Assembly: GCA_021787735.1 (NCBI GenBank)
Contig: JAJYLL010000017.1
Span: 1-57,465, forward strand
Source of the DNA: Acidobacteriota bacterium
GTDB taxonomy: Bacteria > Acidobacteriota > Terriglobia > UBA7540
Direction: 5' to 3'
DNA: 57,465 nucleotides
Within the stretch, counting starts at the first letter, position 1; each line of letters begins with the position of its first letter. Both the position numbers and the translations under genes were made by a program. Shown here one piece after another: positions 44,542 to 53,567 of the stretch. Under the pieces are notes generated by a model, which was not told where the DNA came from, did not search any database, and saw only the letters and a list, made by a program, of their open reading frames with translations.

Positions 44542-44805
44542 TTAGGAAAGGGCGTTGTACCGCAGGCGCAGCCGGGATTTATACCGGGCTGCAGTGTTGC
44601 GATGAAGGATACCCTTCTGGATCATCCGATCCAGCATGGAAAGCGTGGGAACCAGCAGGCTTTCGGCGCGTGCCTTATCGTTAGCGTCCAGCGCCTGGCG
44701 AAGCTCACGGATCTGGTGCCGCATGCGCGTACGGTGCGCGCGGTTCCGTTCAGTTTGTTTGCGCGTCTGCGATAGACGCTTCAGAGCGGATTTATGATTT
44801 GCCAC
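44542..44805 (-). CDS. rpsT: 30S ribosomal protein S20
   Basis: 87 residues, the usual size. Starts MANHKSALKRLSQTRKQTERNRAHRTRM, a basic helix that packs against 16S rRNA, and ends with GILHRNTAARYKSRLRLRYNAL, the family's C-terminal signature. The gene is convergent with holA; AAAGGAG lies 6 nt upstream of the ATG. Confidence 0.96.
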   Translation of the reverse strand: MANHKSALKRLSQTRKQTERNRAHRTRMRHQIRELRQALDANDKARAESLLVPTLSMLDRMIQKGILHRNTAARYKSRLRLRYNALS

Positions 44806-44882
44806 AGAATCTCCTTTGCAAAGGCAATGAATAAAACAGCTTAGCAGAGGCTCGAAAGACCGTCAACAGCGGGATCGACAGT

Positions 44883-45491
44883 ATGGACCACAGCACAACG
44901 GACCAGGCTCCAGAAATCTTGCTATCAAGATACGAAATTGACCGGCGGGTGGGCGAGCTGGCCGCCGAAATCACACGCGATTATCACGGCCACACGCTGC
45001 ACCTGGTCGGCATCCTGAAAGGCGCATGGGTTTTTATGGCCGACCTCATCCGCCACCTCGACATTGACGTCACCGTCGATTTCCTGGGCATCTCGAGCTA
45101 CGGTGCCGATACGCAGTCCTCGGGCGAGGTCAAAATTACAAAGGACCTGGATGTCAGCATTAAGGATCGAGACGTGCTGATCATAGAGGACATTCTGGAC
45201 ACCGGCCGTACCCTTCGTTATCTGCAGGGAGTCCTTGCCGCCCACAAGCCGCGCACCGTGCGCGTTGCTACACTGTTGGACAAACGATCGCGCCGCATCG
45301 CTCCGGTCACAGCGGACTACGTAGGCTTTGAAATAGCGGATGTTTTTGTCGTTGGTTACGGCCTTGACTTCGATCAGAAATACCGGCAGTTGCCCGACAT
45401 TCACGTGCTCCAGCATGCGCAACCGCTCCAAGAGCTTGATTCCACACATAAAAAAACTCCATTGTACCGAGGGAGCCAAGGCACGGTATAA
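44883..45491 (+). CDS. hpt: Hypoxanthine phosphoribosyltransferase
   Basis: 202 residues. Salvages hypoxanthine and guanine to IMP and GMP with PRPP. Type I PRTase motifs: VGILKGAWVFMADL (pyrophosphate loop), SSYGADTQSSGEV (flexible loop Ser-Tyr), VLIIEDILDTGRTL (PRPP site), PVTADYVGFEIADVFVVGYGLD (purine site). The last ~20 residues (THKKTPLYRGSQGTV) go beyond the usual end; the -10 box of mutS overlaps its stop codon. Confidence 0.94.
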   Translation: MDHSTTDQAPEILLSRYEIDRRVGELAAEITRDYHGHTLHLVGILKGAWVFMADLIRHLDIDVTVDFLGISSYGADTQSSGEVKITKDLDVSIKDRDVLIIEDILDTGRTLRYLQGVLAAHKPRTVRVATLLDKRSRRIAPVTADYVGFEIADVFVVGYGLDFDQKYRQLPDIHVLQHAQPLQELDSTHKKTPLYRGSQGTV

Positions 45492-45492
45492 T
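45487..45492 (+). promoter_or_regulatory. Candidate -10 box of mutS
   Basis: Perfect TATAAT overlapping the hpt stop codon, 21 bp before the mutS ATG. A weak TTGTAC lies 19 bp upstream. Confidence 0.5.
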
Positions 45493-45512
45493 AGCGGCCG
45501 CCAATCGGACCC

Positions 45513-48119
45513 ATGAGCGAATTTTCTACTCCATTGATGCGCCAGTACAATGGCATTAAGGAGCGCTACCCCAATGCGCTGCTGCTGTTTCGTCTGGGGG
45601 ATTTTTACGAGCTTTTCTTTGAAGACGCCATCGTCGCCTCCAAGGAATTACAGATCACTTTGACTTCCCGCAACAAGGAAAAAGGGGTCGCAGTGCCGAT
45701 GTGCGGTGTTCCGTATCACGCCGCTGAAGGTTACATCTCCAAGCTGATCCGCCGCGGTTACCGGGTGGCCATCTGCGACCAGGTGGAAGATCCGCGCAAT
45801 GCCAAGAAGTTGGTGAGGCGCGAAGTCACTCAGGTGGTAACGCCCGGGACGGCCACCGATTCGCAGGTGCTCGAACCGCGCGACCACAACTACCTTGCTG
45901 CCGTAGCCGAGTCGAACGGCGCCATCGGGCTGGCGTTTGCAGACCTCTCGACGGGCGATTTTCGCGTGACGGAGATCTCTGGCGAGGGCCGGCACGAGCA
46001 ACTGATGGAAGAATTGGCCCGTATGCGCCCCCGGGAACTGTTGCTGGCCACAAACGCTTCCATCCATTCTTCCCCGGAAGCCGAGCCGCCCATCACAGAG
46101 ACGCACCTGGAAGAGTGGGTCTTCGGCGGCGAATACGGTGAGAGACTTCTGAAGGACCACTTCGGTGTGGTGTCTCTGGCAGGCTATGGACTTGAGGGCC
46201 ATCCGCTGGCTGCCGGCGCTGCCGGTGCGATTTTTCATTACGTTCGCGAGACGCAGCGGGGTTCGCTTTTCCATTTTGATACGATTCGTTTCTACCAGGA
46301 AAACGACTCGCTGGTTCTCGATTCCGCCACGCTGCGGAACCTGGAGTTGATTGAGCCGCTCGCCGGCGGGCCTCGCCACGCAACGCTGCTTGCGGTGCTG
46401 GACCAGTGCGTTACATCGATCGGGGCGCGAAAACTGAGAAGCTGGTTGCTGCGGCCTTCCACCGACGCCGCCGAGATCACGGCGCGCCTAGACGCCGTTG
46501 AGGAACTTTCCGCCAACGTCATCGCACGGGAAGAAGTGCGGCGCGTTCTGAATGGAATCCAGGACCTGGAGCGCATTCTGGGCAGGGTATCGCTGGAATC
46601 CGCAAATGCCCGTGATCTGCTGGCCCTCAAAGCGTCGCTCGAACACCTGCCGCTGGTTCGCAAGTATCTTGAGAGCTTCCACGCCAGGCGTTACCAGGAA
46701 CTGCACGAGCGCATGGACGAGCTGAAAGACGTCCACGATCTGCTGAAAGCATCGATTCATCCGGAACCGCCCGCGCTGCTGACCGAGGGCAACCTGATCC
46801 GGCCGGGCTACCATGCAGAGCTCGACTCCCTGCGCGACATCAGCCACAACAGCAAGCAACTGCTGGCTGGAATCGAAACACGCGAGCGCGAGCGCACCGG
46901 CATCAATTCGCTGAAGGTGCGCTTCAACAGCGTTTTCGGTTATTACATCGAGGTCACCAAGGCCAATCTGCACCTGGCGCCGCCCGATTACGAGCGGAAG
47001 CAAACGCTGGTGAACGCCGAACGTTTTTCAACGCCCGAACTGAAGGAACTGGAAGCGAAAATCCTGGACGCCGAGGAAAGAAGCCAGGACCTCGAGAGGC
47101 AGCTTTTTGGAGAGATCCGAAGATCTGTCGGCGCAGAGGCGCGGCGGATTCGTCAGACGGCCCAGGCACTAGCCGAACTTGACGTGTTGGCCTGCTTCGC
47201 GCATTTCGGGGCGGAGAGAAACTACTGTCGGCCTGAATTCTCGGACAACGGCGAGATGGTCATTTTCCAGGGGCGACATCCCGTGATCGAGCACATCGTT
47301 ACGCGGGAGGAAGCCGGGCATTTTATTCCGAACGACCTCTATTTAAACCCGACCTCCGATATCCTGATCATCGTCACCGGTCCCAACATGGGCGGGAAGT
47401 CGACTTATCTGCGCCAGACGGCACTGATCGCGCTGATGTTGCAGATGGGGAGCTTTGTACCTGCCGAGCGCGCCAAGCTTCCAATTTTCGACCGCATCTT
47501 CACGCGCATTGGAGCTTCCGACAACCTGGCGCGCGGCCGCTCCACTTTTATGGTGGAGATGACGGAAACGGCCACCATCCTGAACACGGCCACTCCGCGC
47601 AGCCTGGTGCTGCTGGACGAAATCGGCCGGGGGACAGCAACCTTCGATGGGCTGGCCATTGCCTGGGCAGTGGTTGAGCACCTGCTGATGCGCACTCGAG
47701 CGCGGACGCTTTTCGCTACGCATTACCATGAGCTGACGGAGTTGGAGGACCTGCTGCCGGGCGTCCGCAACTATCACGTTTCCGTCAAGGAATCCGGCTC
47801 CAACGTGATCTTCCTTCGCAAGGTGGAACCGGGCAGCGCCGATAAGAGCTATGGGATTGAGGTAGCGCGGTTGGCCGGGCTACCGGCCAACGTCGTGGAA
47901 AGAGCCAGAGAAGTGCTGAAGCGCCACGAGCAGAGCGAGCACACCGTCAGCGGAAAACTGGCCGAGAAGAAACAAGAACCCAAAGACGTGCAGTTAATGA
48001 TCTTTACTCCATTGAACTCCGAAGTGGTTCAGGCGATTGAGAAAGTTGATCTCGACAACCTGAAACCCCTTGAGGCCCTGAATCTGCTTGCCGAACTCAA
48101 GAAGCAAATCCAGTCGTAA
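45513..48119 (+). CDS. mutS: DNA mismatch repair protein MutS
   Basis: 868 residues, full length. Mismatch-binding Phe-x-Glu is in [12 protein letters not shown] at the N-terminus; connector, lever ([23 protein letters not shown]) and clamp domains follow. The ABC-type ATPase has Walker [14 protein letters not shown], the STFMVEM signature and Walker [15 protein letters not shown]. The C-terminal helix-turn-helix dimer region is present. The family is MutS1, acting with MutL; no mutL is in view. Confidence 0.97.
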   Translation: MSEFSTPLMRQYNGIKERYPNALLLFRLGDFYELFFEDAIVASKELQITLTSRNKEKGVAVPMCGVPYHAAEGYISKLIRRGYRVAICDQVEDPRNAKKLVRREVTQVVTPGTATDSQVLEPRDHNYLAAVAESNGAIGLAFADLSTGDFRVTEISGEGRHEQLMEELARMRPRELLLATNASIHSSPEAEPPITETHLEEWVFGGEYGERLLKDHFGVVSLAGYGLEGHPLAAGAAGAIFHYVRETQRGSLFHFDTIRFYQENDSLVLDSATLRNLELIEPLAGGPRHATLLAVLDQCVTSIGARKLRSWLLRPSTDAAEITARLDAVEELSANVIAREEVRRVLNGIQDLERILGRVSLESANARDLLALKASLEHLPLVRKYLESFHARRYQELHERMDELKDVHDLLKASIHPEPPALLTEGNLIRPGYHAELDSLRDISHNSKQLLAGIETRERERTGINSLKVRFNSVFGYYIEVTKANLHLAPPDYERKQTLVNAERFSTPELKELEAKILDAEERSQDLERQLFGEIRRSVGAEARRIRQTAQALAELDVLACFAHFGAERNYCRPEFSDNGEMVIFQGRHPVIEHIVTREEAGHFIPNDLYLNPTSDILIIVTGPNMGGKSTYLRQTALIALMLQMGSFVPAERAKLPIFDRIFTRIGASDNLARGRSTFMVEMTETATILNTATPRSLVLLDEIGRGTATFDGLAIAWAVVEHLLMRTRARTLFATHYHELTELEDLLPGVRNYHVSVKESGSNVIFLRKVEPGSADKSYGIEVARLAGLPANVVERAREVLKRHEQSEHTVSGKLAEKKQEPKDVQLMIFTPLNSEVVQAIEKVDLDNLKPLEALNLLAELKKQIQS

Positions 48120-48123
48120 GGCT

Positions 48124-49296
48124 TTGCCGTCCGCCGCCCCTCGCCTACTGGTAGGCCTGATGGCGGGAACATCTCTCGATGGCGTAGATGCAGCGCTGGT
48201 ACGCGTGGCAGGACCGGCGACTGCGCCGCGCGTGCGCCTCCTTGAATTCGTTTCCGCTCCATATCCTACTGTTGTGCGGCACCGCGTTCTTCGCGCTGCG
48301 GCCGGGCAGCCGGTTGCGGCAGGAGAAATCAGCCAGCTCAATTTCCTGCTGGGCGAGCTCTTTGCGGACGCGGCCCTTGAGGTTTGCAGCAAGGCTGCGA
48401 TTGCGCCGACGCGGCTGGCCGGGATCGGCTCGCACGGCCAGACTATTTTCCACCAAGGACTGGCGACGCCAGAGGCGGGACGGAAAATTACCTCAACCCT
48501 TCAGATTGCCGAACCGGCCGTAATCGCAGAACGCACCGGCGCGCCGGTGGTGGCCGACTTTCGCACCGCGGACATGGCAGCCGGCGGCCAGGGTGCACCG
48601 CTCGTCCCTCTGGTGGATTACCTCCTTCTAAGGGACGCGAGGCATGGCACCGTGGCTCTTAACATCGGCGGCATCGCCAACGTTACGGTAATCCCTGCTG
48701 GAGCGCGGCCGGACGACGTTTACGGCTTCGATACGGGGCCCGGCAACATGATCATTGACGGGCTGGTACGCACCTTCACGCACGGACGACGGCATTACGA
48801 TTCCGAAGGCCGCATGGCTGCGCGAGGTGAAGTCCTCGGCAATCCTCTGGCGCAGATGCTGCGTTTTCCTTTTTTCCGTAAGCAGCCTCCGAAAAGTGCG
48901 GGCCGCGAACAGTTCGGCGAGGAATTTGTACAGCGATTCTTTCTGAGCCTGCTTGCCGGAGGGCGCCCGGAGGACCTGCTTCGAACGGCAACCGAACTGA
49001 CCGCAAGGACCATTGCCGATGCTCTGCGGCGGTTTGTTTTTCCCCGCGCCGGTGTCGGGCGGCTGGTTGCTTCCGGCGGGGGCGCTCATAACACACTGCT
49101 GATGAAGCGCATAGGTGAACTGCTGCCGGAGGCTAGTGTCCTGAGATCAGATGAGCTTGGGCTTCCCGTGGATGCCAAGGAAGCCATCGCTTTCGCCATC
49201 CTCGCCGATCGAACCCTGCACAACCTGCCCGGCAATCTCCCCACTGTGACCGGTGCACGCAGGGCCGCGGTACTGGGAAACGTCCGGCGTGGGTGA
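48124..49296 (+). CDS. anmK: Anhydro-N-acetylmuramic acid kinase
   Basis: About 390 residues from TTG 48124, 4 bases after the mutS stop; TTG 48088, overlapping mutS, is the alternative. Cleaves and phosphorylates 1,6-anhydro-MurNAc to MurNAc-6-phosphate in cell-wall recycling. ASKHA-type motifs: GLMAGTSLDGVDAALV (phosphate 1), GSHGQTIFH, RTADMAAGGQGAPLVPL, LNIGGIANVTV, DTGPGNMIID and the C-terminal SGGGAHN. Slightly longer than the E. coli enzyme. Probably cotranscribed with mutS. Confidence 0.94.
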   Translation: MPSAAPRLLVGLMAGTSLDGVDAALVRVAGPATAPRVRLLEFVSAPYPTVVRHRVLRAAAGQPVAAGEISQLNFLLGELFADAALEVCSKAAIAPTRLAGIGSHGQTIFHQGLATPEAGRKITSTLQIAEPAVIAERTGAPVVADFRTADMAAGGQGAPLVPLVDYLLLRDARHGTVALNIGGIANVTVIPAGARPDDVYGFDTGPGNMIIDGLVRTFTHGRRHYDSEGRMAARGEVLGNPLAQMLRFPFFRKQPPKSAGREQFGEEFVQRFFLSLLAGGRPEDLLRTATELTARTIADALRRFVFPRAGVGRLVASGGGAHNTLLMKRIGELLPEASVLRSDELGLPVDAKEAIAFAILADRTLHNLPGNLPTVTGARRAAVLGNVRRG

Positions 49297-49338
49297 ACCG
49301 GATTTTCAGGCGCCCGCACAGATCTACACTGCCTGGCT

Positions 49339-49938
49339 CTAAACGTGAAACCCCAGATGCCACAGGTTAAGGATCAGCAACTCCCGCAGGGAGTAGAGGG
49401 CACGGGCAAAGGGTTCCGCCTCGATAGGACTTTCGGGTGAAGGCGAAGTGTACGCCGTGATCCCAAGGGACAAGAACAACTGCTTGATCCGGTAAAGGTG
49501 AAAGCCGTCACTGACTGCCACGCAGGTTGATATTCCGCGCGAGTGCAGGATTTGCGCCACAGCCTTCACGGTCTGAAATGTGGTTTTGCTGTGAGTCTCG
49601 GCCACGATCTTGCGTTCTGCAACCCCTTGCTGGATCAGGAAGTCCCGCCCTACACCACCCTCGGTGAAATGGCGGTCTCCACCACTGCCGCCGGTCGTAA
49701 TCACCAGCGGCGCGTAGCCGTGCTCCTCCAGGTAAAAGGTGTGGTCCAGGCGGGCCTTGTAAACCGGGGAAGGCCGGCCGACGTATTCCGCCGCTCCAAA
49801 CACCACGATGGCCCCTGCCTTACGCGCGTTGTCGCGGACGGCCTGCCTCCGAATGGTTTTGTAGAGAGAAACTTCCATAAGGACGACGCCAGCAAGGGAC
49901 GCAATCAGGAGCAGGGAAATCCAATGTCGCAGGCGCAC
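49339..49938 (-). CDS. YdcF/DUF218-family protein, membrane anchored
   Basis: 199 residues. One N-terminal helix (ISLLLIASLAGVVLMEVSL), then a DUF218 Rossmann-like domain: IVVFGAAEYVGRPSPVYKARLDHTFYL, LVITTGGSGGDRHFTEGGVGRDFL, ETHSKTTFQTVKAVAQIL, VAVSDGFHLYRIKQLF. Related SanA and YdcF proteins affect envelope barrier function, and some bind S-adenosylmethionine; the enzymatic role is unclear. It follows tsaC by 7 bp on the same strand, so the two are an operon. Confidence 0.82.
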   Translation of the reverse strand: MRLRHWISLLLIASLAGVVLMEVSLYKTIRRQAVRDNARKAGAIVVFGAAEYVGRPSPVYKARLDHTFYLEEHGYAPLVITTGGSGGDRHFTEGGVGRDFLIQQGVAERKIVAETHSKTTFQTVKAVAQILHSRGISTCVAVSDGFHLYRIKQLFLSLGITAYTSPSPESPIEAEPFARALYSLRELLILNLWHLGFHV

Positions 49939-49945
49939 GGGATAC

Positions 49946-50575
49946 TCAGGAGAGAAATTCTTTCAATTCAGATTCACTGATGCCGCCGAGACGCAGAATA
50001 CGGGCATGATCTCCATCCAGCAAGACAACTGTCGAAGGCACGTCGCCAGCCGTCTTCCCTCCATCCAGGATGAGCGGCAAGGAATTGCCGAGCTGCTCTT
50101 CCACTTCGTCCGCTGTGGAGCAGGTAGGATGGTCCGAGAGGTTGGCACTCGTTCCCGTCAATGGCCGGTCCACAGCCGCGATCAGCGCCTCGGCTAGCGG
50201 ATAACGCGGCCACCGAATGCCGACACGGCCGGTATTCGCAGTCAGCTTCAAAGGGATCCGGCGCGAAGCGGGAACCACGATCGTCAAGGGCCCAGGCCAG
50301 AACTTCTTGGCCAGTGTAAAGAAAAGCTGGGGCGGATCATCCACCATGTCGGCCGCCTGGTCGATAGAGGAAACCAGCAGTGGAATAGGGCGCTCGGCCG
50401 ACCGATGCTTGATCCGAAAAATCTCTGTGATCGCCGCCAGGTTGAATGGGTCCGCGCCCAGGCCATAGACCGTATCCGTGGGGAAAGCAAGGACCTTTCC
50501 TGAAAGAATCAACCGGGCTGAGTACTCCAGCGCAAAGTCGAAGGGCGGTTTGTGTACTTTTAGAATTTCTGCCAT
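49946..50575 (-). CDS. tsaC: Threonylcarbamoyl-AMP synthase (TsaC/Sua5/YwlC)
   Basis: About 209 residues from ATG 50575; the longer frame to 50680 has no family-like sequence. Makes L-threonylcarbamoyladenylate from threonine, bicarbonate and ATP, for the t6A37 modification of ANN-decoding tRNAs. Motifs: FPTDTVYGLGADPFN, IFRIKHRSAERPIPLLV (KxR...SxN-type site), FWPGPLTIVV, RWPRYPLAEALI, PLTGTSANLS. The C-terminal STVVLLDGDHARILRLGGIS is present; the extra Sua5 domain is absent. mtaB, which further modifies t6A, is 1.5 kb away. Confidence 0.93.
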   Translation of the reverse strand: MAEILKVHKPPFDFALEYSARLILSGKVLAFPTDTVYGLGADPFNLAAITEIFRIKHRSAERPIPLLVSSIDQAADMVDDPPQLFFTLAKKFWPGPLTIVVPASRRIPLKLTANTGRVGIRWPRYPLAEALIAAVDRPLTGTSANLSDHPTCSTADEVEEQLGNSLPLILDGGKTAGDVPSTVVLLDGDHARILRLGGISESELKEFLS

Positions 50576-50805
50576 CGAGCACTGCCCGAACCTGCATCGG
50601 AGAGTGAATCTGACCGTAACATAAGGCGGGAAAAGGGTCAAGATTACCACGTGGGGTGGCTTCTTTCGGGAACGACGCAAAACCCCCCGAAAACGAAACC
50701 GTCAAAAATGCCCTTGACTTCCCCTTCACCTCTGGGTAAGAATCGTGCTAAGCAGAGGAAAAGTAAGCTTCCTTTATTTCATTATGAAATGGGGGTGTTG
50801 ATCGT

Positions 50806-51003
50806 TTGGCCGAAGTACGACTTCAGGAGGGAGAGTCTCTAGAAAGCGCCCTCCGCCGCTTCAAGCGAAAGGTGCAACAAGAGGACATCATTAAGGAAAT
50901 CAAAAAGCATTCTTTTTATCTGAAGCCGGGAGAGAAAAAGCGAGTCAAAGCGGCCTTGGCGCGGAAAAGAGCCCGCAAAAAGGCTAGGCATGACCACGAT
51001 TGA
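50806..51003 (+). CDS. rpsU: 30S ribosomal protein S21
   Basis: 65 residues with TTG start at 50806 and a G-run (50791-50795) as ribosome site. The sequence AEVRLQEGESLESALRRFKRKVQQ, then KKHSFYLKPGEKKRVKAALARKR, is classic S21. S21 aids initiation on leadered mRNAs. Just upstream, ATTTCAT-T-ATGAAAT forms a palindrome that could hide or expose the ribosome site. Confidence 0.93.
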   Translation: MAEVRLQEGESLESALRRFKRKVQQEDIIKEIKKHSFYLKPGEKKRVKAALARKRARKKARHDHD

Positions 51004-51068
51004 TCCTGATGGTGGATGAGGGGTAGTTTGCTGTCGGGCACGAGACTGGTCTGCCAGGGGGGCAAGTC

Positions 51069-51368
51069 ATGGAATACCGGGATCGGGTCCTCAAGTGCGC
51101 CGATTGCGGGGCGGAGTTTGTTTTCACGGCTGGCGAACAACTTTTCTTCGCGGATAAGGGGTTCAAGAACGAGCCAAAGCGCTGTAAGCCTTGTAAGTCC
51201 AAGAGAAGTCAGTTGCTGAACGGACAGGGCCATCGGCGCGTGGAGACCAGCACCGTTTGCTCGCAGTGCGGCAAAGAAACAACGGTACCCTTCAAACCAA
51301 CTCAAGGACGACCCGTCTATTGCAGGGAATGCTTCGAACAACGTCGAGCCGCAGGATCTCCGGCTTGA
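51069..51368 (+). CDS. Small zinc-ribbon protein
   Basis: 99 residues, ATG 51069 after GGGGCAAG. Two zinc ribbons: the first has CADCGAEFVFTAGEQLFFADKGF, with RCKPCKSKR closing it; the second has CSQCGKETTVPF and VYCRECFEQRR. The first half is the conserved CxxCx..EQxFF..KGF domain of a bacterial zinc-ribbon family of unknown function; the second half is also seen in CxxC-x17-CxxC proteins. Possibly nucleic-acid binding. It follows rpsU by about 65 bp. Confidence 0.82.
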   Translation: MEYRDRVLKCADCGAEFVFTAGEQLFFADKGFKNEPKRCKPCKSKRSQLLNGQGHRRVETSTVCSQCGKETTVPFKPTQGRPVYCRECFEQRRAAGSPA

Positions 51369-51504
51369 ACCGATCGTAGCTATTCGCTTCCTTTTTTGCC
51401 CGAAAGGGATGAGGGTTTGGTGTGCATGGCGCCCGGGGGCAGGCGTGGAACACACAAGCTGGTAGTGTATCCCGATCCCGGCAGCCTCGATTGCTTAACG
51501 GGGG

Positions 51505-51540
51505 GACCCAGAGCGTCAAGACTTGTGCATGCTTTGGGTC
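51505..51540 (+). other. Stable hairpin in the gap before mtaB
   Basis: GACCCAGAGC (51505-51514) pairs with GCTTTGGGTC (51531-51540) with one G-U pair, loop of 16 nt; flanking G- and C-rich tracts may extend it. No T-run follows, so not an evident terminator. The 240-bp gap holds no gene I can support; a structured RNA is possible. Confidence 0.3.
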
Positions 51541-51612
51541 TGCCTCCATCAACCTCAACAAATCAACCCACGCTGGTTTAACTGCCTCCAGTTCGCTTAA
51601 CATAAAAGATCA

Positions 51613-52980
51613 ATGAGTACGTTCCACCTTATCAACTTCGGGTGCAGGGCGAGCCATGCTGACGGCGCTGCCATCAAGCGGCAGTTGTTGGCCAGGGGAT
51701 TCAGCGAGGCGGAGACAGAGGCCAGCGAAGTGGCCGTGCTGAACACCTGCACCGTCACCGCCGCGGCGGACGCCGAAGCCCGCCAGGTAATTCGGCGCAT
51801 CCACCGCTCCAACCCGCAATGCAAGATCCTGGTGACCGGCTGCTACGCGCAACGCGCCGCGGACGAAATTGCCGCCCTGCCGGGCGTCACGTGGGTGGTG
51901 GGAAACTCCCACAAGCACGCGCTGGTGGATATTCTGACCGGCGGTCCGAGCACCTTTGCAGACAGTGAGGGCTTGCCATTTCCCGACGGAGCCCAAAACG
52001 GCGGCGACCCTTCCGCAAACGTGGAAACGGCACCTGAGCAGCCGCTGGTGCTGGTTGGCGAGATCGGAGATACATTCCACTTTGCTCCGGTTTTCGGCGA
52101 CGACCGTACGCGCCCAACGCTGAAGGTCCAGGACGGCTGCAACGCGCGATGCTCGTTCTGCATTATCCCGCAAGTCCGAGGCGAGAGCCGCAGCATGATC
52201 CCTGACAAAGTCATCGAACAGGTCCGCGAACTCGAGCAGAACGGTTATAAGGAAATCGTGCTTTCGGGTATCAACCTGGGCAGTTACGGACGTGACCTCG
52301 GTCGCAGCATCAACTTTCTTGGTCTGGTGGAACGAATTCTTTCTGAGACCGGCATTCCCCGGCTCCGGATCAGCTCCATTGAGCCGATGGACGTGGGTCC
52401 GAAACTGATTGCACTCGTGGCGACAGAGCCTCGAATAGCCAACCATTTCCATGTCCCGCTGCAAAGCGGCAGCAACCGGATCTTGCGGATGATGAACCGG
52501 CGTTATTGGACCACACAGTATGCCGAGCGCATCCTGGCCATCCGCGAGAGGATGTCCAATTGCGGAATCGGAGCGGATGTCATGGCAGGCTTTCCGGGTG
52601 AGACGGAGGCAGACCACGCCGAAAGCCTCCGCTTCATCGAATCACTGCCCTTCACCTATCTCCACATCTTTCCATATTCGGCGCGGCCGGGCACGCCCGC
52701 GGCGGCAAGCGTTGAGCAGGTTGACGGACGGCGAATCCACGAGCGCGTCCGCGAACTGAAGTCGCTGATCGCGGCCAAGCGCGGTCGGTTCTTGCACGGG
52801 CAGATCGGGCAACGCCTGAGCGCCTTGGTGTTACACAAAGTGCAGGACGAGGCCCCCGTTGCTCTCTCCAGCAACTACCTGCAGATCTCGCTTCCGGGCT
52901 CAGATATTACTCCGAACACACTGCTTGATGTAGCCATCGGACGCATTCACGGCAGCGGACTGGTTGGCCGTCCAGCCTGA
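51613..52980 (+). CDS. mtaB: tRNA (t6A37)-C2 methylthiotransferase MtaB
   Basis: 455 residues. Radical SAM enzyme adding a methylthio group to t6A37, giving ms2t6A. N-terminal UPF0004 domain with three cluster cysteines: INFGCRASHADG, LNTCTVTAAAD, TGCYAQRAADE. Radical SAM motif CNARCSFCIIPQVRG. The C-terminal TRAM-like domain (RLSALVLHKVQDE...) is present. The order and CysAAs fit MtaB/YqeV rather than MiaB or RimO. A roughly 35-residue insertion (about 115-150) between the domains is unusual. tsaC, acting one step before, is nearby. Confidence 0.93.
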   Translation: MSTFHLINFGCRASHADGAAIKRQLLARGFSEAETEASEVAVLNTCTVTAAADAEARQVIRRIHRSNPQCKILVTGCYAQRAADEIAALPGVTWVVGNSHKHALVDILTGGPSTFADSEGLPFPDGAQNGGDPSANVETAPEQPLVLVGEIGDTFHFAPVFGDDRTRPTLKVQDGCNARCSFCIIPQVRGESRSMIPDKVIEQVRELEQNGYKEIVLSGINLGSYGRDLGRSINFLGLVERILSETGIPRLRISSIEPMDVGPKLIALVATEPRIANHFHVPLQSGSNRILRMMNRRYWTTQYAERILAIRERMSNCGIGADVMAGFPGETEADHAESLRFIESLPFTYLHIFPYSARPGTPAAASVEQVDGRRIHERVRELKSLIAAKRGRFLHGQIGQRLSALVLHKVQDEAPVALSSNYLQISLPGSDITPNTLLDVAIGRIHGSGLVGRPA

Positions 52981-53085
52981 GCGCCCTTTGCCGGCAGGCA
53001 CCTCGATTGCGCCCGATGGAAACCACTGGCCTTCGCATTGCAACCCCATCCTCAACTTCGATTTTTTGTGGCATACTGTTATATT

Positions 53086-53343
53086 ATGGCAAGAGGTTGG
53101 AGTAGTAAGGCAGTAGAAGAACAAATGGATACTACGGAATCAAAGGAAATAGAATCAGACCTTCCTCGGATAACTCCTGAACAACAACAACGTCAACGAG
53201 AGCTTGAAAGCCTAGAGCTTTCGCGGGCCCGCGTCCAGCAGGAGCTTGCAGCGGCAACGCATCCGCGTTACCGGACCTCGCTGGAAGCTGCTCTCGGGTA
53301 TCTTGAGGAGAAAATAGCAGCATTCGAACAGAGTTGTTGCTAG
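53086..53343 (+). CDS. Small conserved MARGW-type protein
   Basis: 85 residues from ATG 53086. Starts MARGWSSKAVEEQMD and then has ITPEQQQRQRELESLELSRARVQQELAAATHPRYRTSLEAALGYLEEKI, a long helical, probably coiled-coil region. Proteins with this start and LSRARV/NPRYR core recur in Acidobacteria, as I recall, with no known function. The preceding TACTGT box ends 6 nt before the ATG, with no ribosome site, suggesting a leaderless mRNA. Confidence 0.75.
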   Translation: MARGWSSKAVEEQMDTTESKEIESDLPRITPEQQQRQRELESLELSRARVQQELAAATHPRYRTSLEAALGYLEEKIAAFEQSCC

Positions 53344-53567
53344 CGTATTCCTGGCGGATTCTCTGATAAGCGCACGCGCTGTTCCAGTGCTGTCTTTTGA
53401 GGAGCTTTACACGGCAAAAGGGGCACTGCAGTGCATGGTGTAGATTGCACACTTTTCCATGAGCATTTCTGCACCGTAAGCGCAGGAAACTGCCGGGTAC
53501 CCTTATCCATTCACGTGCCCACGGTCGGCAAGAGCTCACTTCAAAAAGCAACACAGGTCTGCCGTCA

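Noticed and set aside
51610..52617. 335-codon minus-strand frame over mtaB
   Set aside because: Antisense shadow of a well-supported radical SAM gene.
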